A stretch of DNA of 64,000 nt. Origin: Luteimonas terricola. GTDB taxonomy: Bacteria > Pseudomonadota > Gammaproteobacteria > Xanthomonadales > Xanthomonadaceae. The notes beneath the pieces were generated by a model. That model searched no databases. It was not told the DNA's origin and saw only the letters and a list, made by a program, of their open reading frames with translations. The stretch covers positions 124,001 through 188,000 of the forward strand of contig NZ_SJRX01000001.1 in NCBI RefSeq assembly GCF_004352845.1. Reading direction: 5' to 3'. Positions within the stretch are counted from its first letter, which is position 1, and each line of letters begins with the position of its first letter. The position numbers and the translations under genes were made by a program. This document shows positions 14,611 to 22,736 of this stretch, piece after piece.

Positions 14611-14792
14611 CCCGGGCCGCGGACGTGGCCCAGCTGACACGGCGCCAGGTCGACCTGTTCCACCGCCAGGCGCAGCTGCGCCTGGCCCGCACCCGGGCAC
14701 ACGCCCTGGGCGATCTGAGCGCCGCGATCGGCCAGGCCTTTGGCGGCAGCGAATGCAAGCGCCTGGTCAATGAGTTGTTGCAGGAGGACTGA
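14095..14792 (+). CDS. tail assembly chaperone GT fusion made by -1 frameshift
   Basis: Slipping back one base on T-TTT-TTT (14502-14508) joins the first 138 codons of G to a frame that runs from 14508 to the TGA at 14790-14792, adding 94 residues and giving about 232 in total. The added part (VVDDLVAAGYLTRAADVAQ, then LTRRQVDLFHRQAQLRLARTRA and IGQAFGG) resembles the T domain that recruits tube subunits. No separate start with a ribosome site is needed or seen for this frame. The heptamer, the direction of the shift and the gene order all fit the lambda mechanism. Confidence 0.8.
14502..14508 (+). other. programmed -1 ribosomal frameshift site (T TTT TTT)
   Basis: Seven T in an otherwise very GC-rich gene, placed so that zero-frame codons TTT TTT are preceded by T. 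This satisfies the X-XXY-YYZ slippery rule. GC-rich sequence follows and could form a stimulatory stem. Both frames downstream are open, and the -1 frame continues to just before the tape measure start. Confidence 0.82.
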
Positions 14793-14797
14793 AGGAC

Positions 14798-17560
14798 GTG
14801 ACGGACCGAACTCTCGAACTCGCGCTGCGCATCCGCGCCGACATTGATCAGGCGATCAAGCAGCTGGGCGCGGCCGAGAAGAAGGTCGAGGACGTCGGCA
14901 ACGCGACCGCGAAGGCCGACGCCAAGATGCGCAAGGCCGACATGGGCGGCACCGCGGAGCGCCAGGCCAAGCAGTTGGAGAAGGCCGCACGCAGCATCGG
15001 CAACGCCGCCGGCGAACTCGCCCGCGGCAACGTCACCGGGGCGACCGACCGCCTGGCCACGGGAGCCGGCCGCGCCGCGCTGGCCTTCGGTGCCTTGGGC
15101 ATCACGGTGGCGGGCGTTGTCGGCGCGATCGGGCTGTATGCCGGCGCGATGTACCGCAGCTACCAGGAGCAGCAGGCGTTCGAGCGCCTACTGATCTCCA
15201 CCGGCAACACCCTGGCGCTGACCGCCGGCGGCATGGCGGACATGCGCGACGAAGTCGGCCGCGCCACCGGCGACTACGCCGGCGCCAAGGTCGCCCTGGT
15301 GGGCATGGCCACCTCCGGCGCGATCGCCGCCGACATGCTGGAGACCGCGGCCGGTGCCGCGGTCAACCTGGCCGCGCTGACCGGCGACTCGGTGGAGAGC
15401 ACGACGGCCAAGATCATTGCGCTGGCGAAGGCGCCGAGCGCGCAGCTGGCCGAACTCAACCAGCAGTACCACTTCCTCACGCTGTCGGTGTACGAGCACG
15501 TGCGCTCGCTCGAGGAGCAGGGCCGCACGCAGGAGGCGGCCGAGGCCGCGGTGCAGGCATTCGCCGATGTGCACGAGCAGCGCGTGCAGGAGGCCTACGA
15601 GCGCGCCGGCACGCTGGAGCGCGCGTGGATCGACGTCAAGCGCGCGGTGCGCGACGCCTGGCAGTCGATCCTGGACGTAGGCCGGCCGGATAGCCTGGCT
15701 GACATCTCGCGGCAGATCGCGGCGCTCGATGCGCAGCGGCGCAAGCTGGTCAGCACGGCCAGCCCGACCGACCACATCAGCCAGGACCAGATCGCGCGCC
15801 TCGAGGGGCGCATCCTGGTGGCCCAGGAGAAGTTCAAGCAGGCGTCGCTGCAGCAGGGCGCGGCCGAGCGTGACGCGGCCGGGCAGCGGGCGAACGACAT
15901 GGCGATCGCGCTGGACCAGGAGGCGGGTCGCTACGACGACGGCGAGACCAAGCGCGCGAAGCGGATCGTCGACGCCCGGGCGCGCGCCAATGCCGCGGTG
16001 GCCGAGGCCATGAAGGCCGGAACCACGGACCTGATCGCCAAGATCCGCGAGGACGAAGCCCGGATCGTCGCCGGCATCGAGGGCGAGGCGAAGACCAAGG
16101 CGCCGCGCACGCCGCGCGCACAGCGGGCCGGCCCCGACCCTGACGTCGCCGCCGCGCGAGAGCTGGCCAACCTGCAGAAGCAGGTCGCGATGCTGGGCGA
16201 GCTCGAGGAGGGCGAGACCCGGGCCAGCGAGGCCGCGCGGATCCGCTACGAGATCGCGGAAGGTGCCCACCGCAACGCCAGCCCGGTGCTGCAGGCGCAG
16301 ATGCAGGCCGCCGCCCTGGACCTGGACAACGGCCGCAAGCAGATCGACCTGGCCAAGGAGCTGGTCGACGTCAAGATGCGGACGATGATGCTGTCGGGCC
16401 GCGGCGACGAAGCGCAGCTGCAGCGGGTCACCGAGGAGCTTGAGAAGACGCGCCAGAAGGCGCTGGAGCTGGGCCGGACCGCCGAGGCGGTGCAGATCGG
16501 CGAGCTGATGGAGCTGGAGAAAGCTGCAAGCCAGTTGCGGCAGGTGCAATCGGCGCTGACCGCGTCGAATGCGCAGTACTCGGCCGAACTGGAGCGCATC
16601 AACATCCTGCGCGAGAACGGCCTGATCAGCAGCATCGAAGCCCAGAGGCAGGCGCTCGACGCGCAGCTGATGCGAATCGCGGCACTGCGGGAAGAGATCC
16701 CGGTGCTCGAGGCCGTAGCCGCCGCCTGGGCACCGGGCCCGGAGCAGGAGGCATTGTTCGCCAACCTGGCCCGCCTGAAGAATGAGCTGCTGGACCTGGA
16801 AACCCAGGGCTCGCTGCTGCAGGTGACCTTCCGCAACACCTTCGAATCAGGCCTCACCGATGCACTGGAAGGCCTGGCCAGCGGGACCATGTCCGTTCGC
16901 GAAGCGGTGATGGGCCTGATCGGCGACATGGCCGCCGGCATGGCGCGCCTGGCCGCCCAGCAACTGGCCTCGATCGCGACGGCCAAGCTGATGGCGGCCG
17001 TGTTCGGCAACGGCGAGGGCGGCGCCGGCGGCGCCGACGTGGGCGCCGGGGCCGACAAGTTGCAGAGCGCCGCCGTGCTCACCGCCGTGGGCGGCGGCGC
17101 GGTGATGGCTGGCGCGCGCCAGCTCAGCACCTCGGCCCAAGAGCTGATGGCGGCCGCCACGATGATGATCGTGGCCAACAGCATGGGCGGCTTCGCGGAG
17201 GGCGGCTTCACCGGCCACGGCGGCAAGTACCAGCTGGCGGGCTACGTGCACCGCGGCGAGTACGTCATGCCCCAGGAGACCGTCCGCCGCTACGGCCTCG
17301 ATTACATGCGCGCGATCCACATGGGCGCCGCCCCGCGCCACGACGTCGGCGCCGCGCCGGCGGTCATGACCAGCCCGCGGTACAGCTTCGCCGGCGGCGG
17401 CTTGGCCCGCGACGCGATGCCGGCGCCGCAGTTCAACCTGCGTGTGGTCAGCGCCCTGGACATGGAAACCCTCGCTGAGCGCCTCGGCGAGACCCGCGCC
17501 TTCGAGCGCACGGTTGTGCACAACGTGGTGCGCAACAAAGACACCATCGACGCGAGCTGA
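14798..17560 (+). CDS. tail tape measure protein
   Basis: A 920-residue, Ala-rich, mostly helical protein. It starts TDRTLELALRIRADIDQAIKQLGAAEKKV, a classical tape-measure opening, has a hydrophobic segment at about residues 90-115 (LAFGALGITVAGVVGAIGLYAG), long coiled coils (300-640) and a second hydrophobic zone near 710-770. It ends with the typical GG-rich FAEGGFTGHGGKYQLAGYVHRGEYVMPQE module. Its length suggests a tail near 140 nm if the usual 0.15 nm per residue holds. GTG 14798 has GGAGG 10 bases upstream. Confidence 0.92.
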   Translation: MTDRTLELALRIRADIDQAIKQLGAAEKKVEDVGNATAKADAKMRKADMGGTAERQAKQLEKAARSIGNAAGELARGNVTGATDRLATGAGRAALAFGALGITVAGVVGAIGLYAGAMYRSYQEQQAFERLLISTGNTLALTAGGMADMRDEVGRATGDYAGAKVALVGMATSGAIAADMLETAAGAAVNLAALTGDSVESTTAKIIALAKAPSAQLAELNQQYHFLTLSVYEHVRSLEEQGRTQEAAEAAVQAFADVHEQRVQEAYERAGTLERAWIDVKRAVRDAWQSILDVGRPDSLADISRQIAALDAQRRKLVSTASPTDHISQDQIARLEGRILVAQEKFKQASLQQGAAERDAAGQRANDMAIALDQEAGRYDDGETKRAKRIVDARARANAAVAEAMKAGTTDLIAKIREDEARIVAGIEGEAKTKAPRTPRAQRAGPDPDVAAARELANLQKQVAMLGELEEGETRASEAARIRYEIAEGAHRNASPVLQAQMQAAALDLDNGRKQIDLAKELVDVKMRTMMLSGRGDEAQLQRVTEELEKTRQKALELGRTAEAVQIGELMELEKAASQLRQVQSALTASNAQYSAELERINILRENGLISSIEAQRQALDAQLMRIAALREEIPVLEAVAAAWAPGPEQEALFANLARLKNELLDLETQGSLLQVTFRNTFESGLTDALEGLASGTMSVREAVMGLIGDMAAGMARLAAQQLASIATAKLMAAVFGNGEGGAGGADVGAGADKLQSAAVLTAVGGGAVMAGARQLSTSAQELMAAATMMIVANSMGGFAEGGFTGHGGKYQLAGYVHRGEYVMPQETVRRYGLDYMRAIHMGAAPRHDVGAAPAVMTSPRYSFAGGGLARDAMPAPQFNLRVVSALDMETLAERLGETRAFERTVVHNVVRNKDTIDAS

Positions 17561-17561
17561 C

Positions 17562-18476
17562 ATGGCCTTCGAGATCTCCCACACCGATCAACTTGGCGCC
17601 ACGGGCTTCGCCCACAAGGAGCTGCTGCTGCGGATCCAGGCGCTGGCCGAACTCAACGGCTGGGTGACTCTCCGCCTCGACCAGGTGAGCGAGAACCACG
17701 AACTCATCCTGAAAGGAGAGGGTCTATCCGGTGAAGAAGAAATCTTCGTCGGGTTTCGCTGCTATCAGGACAGCTTCGCCGACTACTACAACATCGCTGT
17801 AGCCGGCTTCGCGGGGTATGTCCCTGGCAATGCGTGGGCGGCGCAGCCGGGCTTCCTGGAAAGTGGCGTCCCGGCCCATAACCAGCGCATCGACTACTGG
17901 TTGACCGTCAATGCTCAACGGATCGCGTTGGCGATGAAGGTTGGCACGCCGGTCTACGAGAGCTGCTATGTGGGCAAGATCCTGCCGTACGCCCGCCCCG
18001 GGGAGTTTCCGTACCCGTTGTGCGTTGCGGGCATGCTCAATGGCGCAGCGGCCGTGCGGTACAGCGAGATCAGCCACACCATGCCGTACAAGGGCAACCG
18101 CGTGAACCTGCGCCTGCGGTGGCTGGATGGCACCTGGAAACAACCGCTGACGCACCCTTGGAACAACGCGTGGATCGGCGGGGCTTCCTCGCAGCTGCGG
18201 GACACCAACGGGCAGTACCCAATTATGCCGGTGGTGCTGTGTGAGGCAGTGCCGAATGTCTTCGGCGAGCTGGATGGCATCGGCTACGTCTCCAACTTCA
18301 ACAACATCGTCGAGAGCGTCGTGCAGGTGGGCGGCACGCCCGTGGTCGACAACCCCGCCTGGACTGCCCAGGAGCGCGCCGAGGCCATCGTGCTGGCCGG
18401 CGGCGTGCCGTGGGTGTGTCTGCAGGACGTCGCCCGCACCAGCTTCAATGACTACTACGCGATGAGGCTCGACTAA
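17562..18476 (+). CDS. tail-tip structural protein of unknown family
   Basis: A 304-residue protein just after the tape measure. It has no membrane segments or signal and is rich in aromatic residues (CYQDSFADYYNIAVAGFAGYVPGNAW; TMPYKGNRVNLRLRWLDGTW). Similar aromatic-rich proteins follow the tape measure in D3112-type phages and are virion components at the tail tip. The specific role is not readable. It starts one base after the tape measure stop and overlaps the next start (TAATG). Its base composition is a little less GC-rich than the head genes. Confidence 0.65.
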   Translation: MAFEISHTDQLGATGFAHKELLLRIQALAELNGWVTLRLDQVSENHELILKGEGLSGEEEIFVGFRCYQDSFADYYNIAVAGFAGYVPGNAWAAQPGFLESGVPAHNQRIDYWLTVNAQRIALAMKVGTPVYESCYVGKILPYARPGEFPYPLCVAGMLNGAAAVRYSEISHTMPYKGNRVNLRLRWLDGTWKQPLTHPWNNAWIGGASSQLRDTNGQYPIMPVVLCEAVPNVFGELDGIGYVSNFNNIVESVVQVGGTPVVDNPAWTAQERAEAIVLAGGVPWVCLQDVARTSFNDYYAMRLD

Positions 18477-19495
18477 TGGCGTACATCACCGGCACGGCGC
18501 TATCGCTCGCCGACCTGGTTTCCGTGATCCACGCGGCTTGCGTTTCCAACGGCTGGACGCTGGCAGGCAACGTGCTGTCGAAATCCGGCTGTTTCGCGGA
18601 GGTGATGCTGGCCAACAACGGAGAGACCGGCGCACCACCGAATGGGAATGTTCGGGTGCGAGTGGGAAATGGCATCGATGGAAGCAACGAGCTCGTTGAC
18701 ACGCCGTCCGGGCACGGCCTGTTGGGGCCTCTGCGTGCAGCTTCTGGCACCTCGTATCCGGATTGGGATTGGCCGGCTACCTACCACATCCATGTCCTCG
18801 ATGCGCCTGATGAGGTGTACGTGATGGTCAATTACGAAGGTGGCCTGCGTTGGCAGAACCTTGCGTTTGGCCGGAGCCCGGCCCCTGGCAATGCGGGAAC
18901 CGGCAACTGGTTCAGCTCCATGATGGGTCGAATTGGCCGCACCGATATTTACCGCACTGTGAACCACTTCAACTTCGGTCCTCATGGGTCGCTCATTCAC
19001 GGGTCGCAAGGGAATATGGGCGGGCCGGCGTTCTTCTTTTCATTCACCGGCGCAAATAGCACCAACTCAAACCTTGGTTCTCAGATGCACGGGGCTTTCG
19101 ATGACAGCAACGGCAGCGTTCCGGCTTGGAGTAGCGAGACCAACTGGTTTTCAGGACTCGCCAACGAACGTATGGCGTCTGGGATCGCCGGAAACGGCGA
19201 ACTGCTGGCCTACCAGCCGAGCGCTGCCAATTTTGCGTCTGTGCTTGTTCGGTGCCAGATCATCCAGCGGCGCCCGGAGCAGAAGACCAGTCTGATCGGT
19301 GAGCTGCGGCATCTTCGCTGGATTCGCAATGATTTCATTAGCGATGGCGACGTCCTTACCCTGGGCCCGGACCGCTGGAAGGTCTATCCGATGCACCGGC
19401 GTGAACCCGCAGCGCGGAACGCCAACAATGGCGCGGTCAGTCGCTTGGACCACAGCGGAACGATGGCGATGGCGATCCGCTACGACGGGCCCTGA
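18476..19495 (+). CDS. tail structural protein, possibly receptor-contacting
   Basis: A 339-residue protein sharing the style of its upstream neighbour: starts AYITGTALSLADLVSVIHAACVSNGWTLAGN and is rich in Asn, Gly, Ser and aromatic residues (FNFGPHGSLIHGSQGNMGG). The AT content is visibly higher than in the head genes, common for host-contacting tail genes exchanged between phages. No domain is recognised. The start overlaps the previous stop, so the two genes are probably made together. Confidence 0.6.
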   Translation: MAYITGTALSLADLVSVIHAACVSNGWTLAGNVLSKSGCFAEVMLANNGETGAPPNGNVRVRVGNGIDGSNELVDTPSGHGLLGPLRAASGTSYPDWDWPATYHIHVLDAPDEVYVMVNYEGGLRWQNLAFGRSPAPGNAGTGNWFSSMMGRIGRTDIYRTVNHFNFGPHGSLIHGSQGNMGGPAFFFSFTGANSTNSNLGSQMHGAFDDSNGSVPAWSSETNWFSGLANERMASGIAGNGELLAYQPSAANFASVLVRCQIIQRRPEQKTSLIGELRHLRWIRNDFISDGDVLTLGPDRWKVYPMHRREPAARNANNGAVSRLDHSGTMAMAIRYDGP

Positions 19496-19497
19496 CT

Positions 19498-21213
19498 ATG
19501 CCGATCCGGACCGGCTATGTGGTGGCATCGGCGCGCGGCGGCCTCGTCAATCCGAATATCTCCGGCGACGTCGGGGCCTTCGAGTTCGAAGGGTGGTTGC
19601 CTCGCACTTGGGTGGTGGGTGGACAGCCCGGATTGGACGCGGGCAGTCCGCTCCGAAACCTGCCCATCCGTCCAGCGGCCACGACCAGGGCGGGCTATGC
19701 AGTTGCCTCGTACCTGCAGGATTTCTACTTCCGCATCCACGTGTACCCACGCCTGCTTGAGCTCGGCAACCTTGTCACGCAGCAGGTACGGCAGGTTGCT
19801 GTCTGGAATGCTTGGCCCGATTCAAGCCGCCAACTCATCGACACGCCTGTTATTGGCGGCAGCGGTATCACGGTCACTGGGCCGGCACCATTGCCGCTAT
19901 CGTTCCGGCCACTGCAGGAGCGCATCTTTGATGTGGTCGTAAACACCGCAGGCGCGCCGGTGATCGACGCCATCCTGACCTTCGAGTTCGCCGGCCTGGA
20001 CGGTATTCCGGTCACGATCACCGGCCGCCGCCTCCAGGCTTGGGCGTTGCCCGCCGACTGGGGCAGCAACATCGAAGAGGAGCTGTCCTGGCTCACTCAG
20101 ATCCAGCAGGCCGTCGACGGCAGCGAAGACAGCGAGGCCCTGCGCGAGGCACCGCGGCGCCAGTGGGAGTTCGACGTCGTGGCCGATCGTCGCGAGCGGC
20201 GCATCATCGAGAACGCCGTCTACGACTGGGCCGCGCGGATCTGGGCGATGCCGGTCATGCCGGACCGCAGCGAGCTCGCGGCCGACCTGCCGGCAGCCAG
20301 CGAAGCGATCGCGCTGGATCATGCCCACCTGGACTACGTCGCCGGCGGCCTCGCCATGCTGTGGGGCGACCTGCAGCGCTACGAGCTCGTGGAGATCGCG
20401 ACCACCGAGCCCGGCGTGCTGGGCCTGGCACGGCCCACGCTGCAGCCTTGGCCCGCGGGCACTCGCGTGTATCCCTGTCGCGCGGCGCGGCTTGCCGAGG
20501 CGCCCACGTGGCGCCGGCGCAGCGACCAGGTCATCACCAGCCGGGTGCGGTTCGAGGCTTCGGAGCCCTGCGACTGGCCAGCGGTGGCGCCGCCGGCCAT
20601 GTACCTGGGCTACCCGGTGCTGGAATGGCGGGCCGACGAGTCCGACGATCCCACCGCGTCGTCGCTCCGTGCCGTGGAGATCCTCGACGGCGACGTCGGC
20701 CTGGTGTCGATCGACGACATCACCGGCCGGGCGTGGGCGCAGCAGTCGCATGACTTCACCCTGGCCGGGCGTTCCGAGCGTTCGGCCCATCGCAGCTATC
20801 TCTACTGGCTGGCCGGCCGCTACCAGCGCCTCTGGGTGCCGACCTTCGCCGACGACGTCCAGCAGCTCGAGCTGCTGACCAGTGGCGTCTCCACACTCTT
20901 CGTCGCGGCCGCCGGCATCACCGCGCACCTGCGCCAGCAGCCCGGTCGGCGCCACCTCCGCATCGAGCGCAATGACGGCACCGTGCACTACCGCGAAGTG
21001 CTATCGAGCAGCGAGCTCGACGCCGATCGCGAGCTGCTGCTGATCGACAGCCCACTGGGCGCGGACCTGGCGCCCGAGCAGGTGCGGGTGATCAGCTGGA
21101 TGGCGCTGTCCCGCCAGGCATCGGACCGCGTTGGCATCACCCACATCACCGACAGCGAAGGCGCGGCGCGCAGTCGCCTGTCCTTTGTCACCGTGGGAGC
21201 ACACGAGCCGTGA
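19498..21213 (+). CDS. distal tail/baseplate protein
   Basis: A 571-residue beta-rich protein in the position of the distal tail or baseplate protein of D3112/B3-type phages. Residues about 120-260 contain LPLSFRPLQERIFDVVVNTAGAP and RRQWEFDVVADRRERRIIENAVYDWAARIW; the C-terminal half holds paired strands (SYLYWLAGRYQRLWVPTFADDVQQLELL). GTG 21210 of the next gene overlaps its stop. It has no enzymatic motif that I can see. Confidence 0.65.
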   Translation: MPIRTGYVVASARGGLVNPNISGDVGAFEFEGWLPRTWVVGGQPGLDAGSPLRNLPIRPAATTRAGYAVASYLQDFYFRIHVYPRLLELGNLVTQQVRQVAVWNAWPDSSRQLIDTPVIGGSGITVTGPAPLPLSFRPLQERIFDVVVNTAGAPVIDAILTFEFAGLDGIPVTITGRRLQAWALPADWGSNIEEELSWLTQIQQAVDGSEDSEALREAPRRQWEFDVVADRRERRIIENAVYDWAARIWAMPVMPDRSELAADLPAASEAIALDHAHLDYVAGGLAMLWGDLQRYELVEIATTEPGVLGLARPTLQPWPAGTRVYPCRAARLAEAPTWRRRSDQVITSRVRFEASEPCDWPAVAPPAMYLGYPVLEWRADESDDPTASSLRAVEILDGDVGLVSIDDITGRAWAQQSHDFTLAGRSERSAHRSYLYWLAGRYQRLWVPTFADDVQQLELLTSGVSTLFVAAAGITAHLRQQPGRRHLRIERNDGTVHYREVLSSSELDADRELLLIDSPLGADLAPEQVRVISWMALSRQASDRVGITHITDSEGAARSRLSFVTVGAHEP

Positions 21214-21995
21214 GCCTGCTGAGCCGCCACGTCGAGCTGTACGAGGTCAACCGCGGCCCGAAGGTGATGCGCTTCACGCCCGAAGACCGCGGCGTGGAGT
21301 TCAACAGCCAGTTCTACGACGCCGCGGCCGGCCTGAAGCGCGGGCGTATCGCGCAGACCGGCAGCGAGGCGCGCAGCGAACTGGGGCTCGACGTGCCCCT
21401 CGACTTCCCGCTGCTGTCCTGGTTCCGGCCGTTCCCACCATCGGAGCGCGTGCAGCTGCGGCTCATCAAAGTCCGCAAGAGCGACGGCCATACCCGCCTG
21501 CTGTGGAGCGGCGTTCTGGCCGAGCTGCGCGACAGCACCCACAAGGCCCACATCCGCTGCCAGACGCGCCTGGCCACGATGGCGACGGCGGGCCTCCGGC
21601 GCTGCTGGCAGGTGGCGTGCCCGCATGTGCTCTACGGCCGCCAGTGCGGGGTTGACCAGAACGCGTTCCGGGTCGATGCCACGCTCTTCGGAAGCAGCGC
21701 CTACAGCGTGCAGTCCGCAGCCTTCGCCGCGTACGCGGATGGCTGGTTCAGTGGAGGCTTCATCCGCTGGCAAGTGGGCACCGACATCGAGCACCGTTTC
21801 GTGGTGCGGCACGTGGGCGACACGCTCCATCTGCTGACGCCCTCGGCGCTGCCGGTCGGCACGGTCGTGGCGTCGTTCCCAGGCTGCGATCGCTCGATGC
21901 CCACGTGCCACGAGAAGTTCAACAACTCGCTGGACTACGGCGGGCAGCACACCATCCCTCGCGACCACCCGTTCGACGGGCATGCGGTGTTCTGA
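21210..21995 (+). CDS. tail-tip protein, phage BR0599 family (DUF2163-like)
   Basis: A 261-residue protein with HVELYEVNRGPKVMRFT at the start and a cysteine-containing C-terminal region: CWQVACPHVLYGRQCGVD and later FPGCDRSMPTCHEKFNNSLDYGG. The pattern CP....G..CG.D....C...C.e.F.N...ygG is the hallmark of BR0599/DUF2163-type tail proteins, comparable to lambda gpL, which binds a metal cluster. It lies before the small tip genes and the large tip protein, as in other siphophages. GTG start overlaps the preceding stop. Confidence 0.82.
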   Translation: MSLLSRHVELYEVNRGPKVMRFTPEDRGVEFNSQFYDAAAGLKRGRIAQTGSEARSELGLDVPLDFPLLSWFRPFPPSERVQLRLIKVRKSDGHTRLLWSGVLAELRDSTHKAHIRCQTRLATMATAGLRRCWQVACPHVLYGRQCGVDQNAFRVDATLFGSSAYSVQSAAFAAYADGWFSGGFIRWQVGTDIEHRFVVRHVGDTLHLLTPSALPVGTVVASFPGCDRSMPTCHEKFNNSLDYGGQHTIPRDHPFDGHAVF

Positions 21996-22237
21996 TGGAT
22001 CCCGGAACCTGGTTCTACATCGCAATGCTCGTGGTCAGCCTGGTGGTTCAGGTGGCCATGCGGCCGAAGATCGAGCACGCAAAGCCGCTGTCGATCGACG
22101 ATCTCAACGTGCCTGGCGCGGAAGAGGGTCGCGACATCTCGGTGGTGTTCGGCACCTGCTGGATCGAGGACTTCAACGTCCTGGACTACGGCGACCTGCG
22201 CAACGAGCCGCCGATCAAGGCGAGCGGCGGAAAATGA
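21995..22237 (+). CDS. small tail-tip assembly protein with N-terminal membrane helix
   Basis: An 80-residue protein: one hydrophobic helix (residues 6-22, WFYIAMLVVSLVVQVAM) followed by PKPL-like SIDDLNVPGAEEGRDISVVFGTCWI and a YGDLRNEPPIKAS end. The P..A.EGR.I.VVFGT.w......v..yGD motif occurs in small proteins encoded beside the large tail-tip protein of several Mu-like siphophages. The function is unknown; the motif suggests a structural partner of the tip protein. ATG overlaps the BR0599 gene stop. Confidence 0.65.
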   Translation: MDPGTWFYIAMLVVSLVVQVAMRPKIEHAKPLSIDDLNVPGAEEGRDISVVFGTCWIEDFNVLDYGDLRNEPPIKASGGK

Positions 22238-22458
22238 CCCGGATCGTGGCCACTATCGCGCACGCCCGTCGGGCCAGCCTCGCCGGCCAGGGCGTGCTGT
22301 GCGCGCCGGGCCTGCGCGCCTGGGCGCAGCGGCATGGCATCGATCTGCGGAGGGCCGCTTGCGAAGGTTTGCCGGTCGAAGAGCTGGAACGCATCGGCGA
22401 CGCATTCTCCCTGCGCGTGGCGGCGATCGCTCGGGCCGAGCGCGAGGACCAGGAATGA
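22234..22458 (+). CDS. small tail-cluster protein, unknown
   Basis: A 74-residue basic protein (TRIVATIAHARRASLAGQGVLCAPGLRAWAQRHGIDLRR) with a helical C-terminus. Genes of this kind recur between the tip assembly genes in related prophages, but no function is known to me. Start (ATG 22234) overlaps the previous stop and its stop overlaps the next start, so it is a real coupled gene rather than a chance frame. Confidence 0.6.
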   Translation: MTRIVATIAHARRASLAGQGVLCAPGLRAWAQRHGIDLRRAACEGLPVEELERIGDAFSLRVAAIARAEREDQE

Positions 22459-22736
22459 AGCGCCCGGTCCAGGAACTCGTCAGCAGGCTGCTCGTGGCCG
22501 TTGAAGCCCTGTCGCCCGGTCGCCGCAAGGCGGTGTCGCTGCTGACCATGCTGGTGGCCGCTCTCGGGGTTCTGGCCGTCGCTTGGCTCGGCAAGGTCCT
22601 CGCCGCCTGCCTGGGCGCGCTGGTGCTGGCGGCGCAGCTGCTGGTCTACCTCGACACCTTCCACGGCGTGCGCCCGCGCCGGCCCACCTGGCTGCGCCGT
22701 CGCACGCCGATCCGCATCCGACAAAGGCCGCACTGA
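22455..22736 (+). CDS. small membrane protein of the tail cluster
   Basis: A 93-residue protein with two adjacent hydrophobic helices (about residues 27-45 and 48-66), an amphipathic N-terminus and a strongly basic C-terminal tail (GVRPRRPTWLRRRTPIRIRQ). It is coupled by ATGA overlap to the gene before and by ATGA to the large tail-tip gene after. It may be a membrane-sited accessory or a superinfection-related protein; no family recognised. Confidence 0.55.
   Translation: MKRPVQELVSRLLVAVEALSPGRRKAVSLLTMLVAALGVLAVAWLGKVLAACLGALVLAAQLLVYLDTFHGVRPRRPTWLRRRTPIRIRQRPH

Noticed and set aside
14484-14792. Separate gene for the frame after the tail chaperone
   Set aside because: No ribosome site at its first ATG, and the T-TTT-TTT slip joins it in register to the preceding gene; treated as a frameshift extension.
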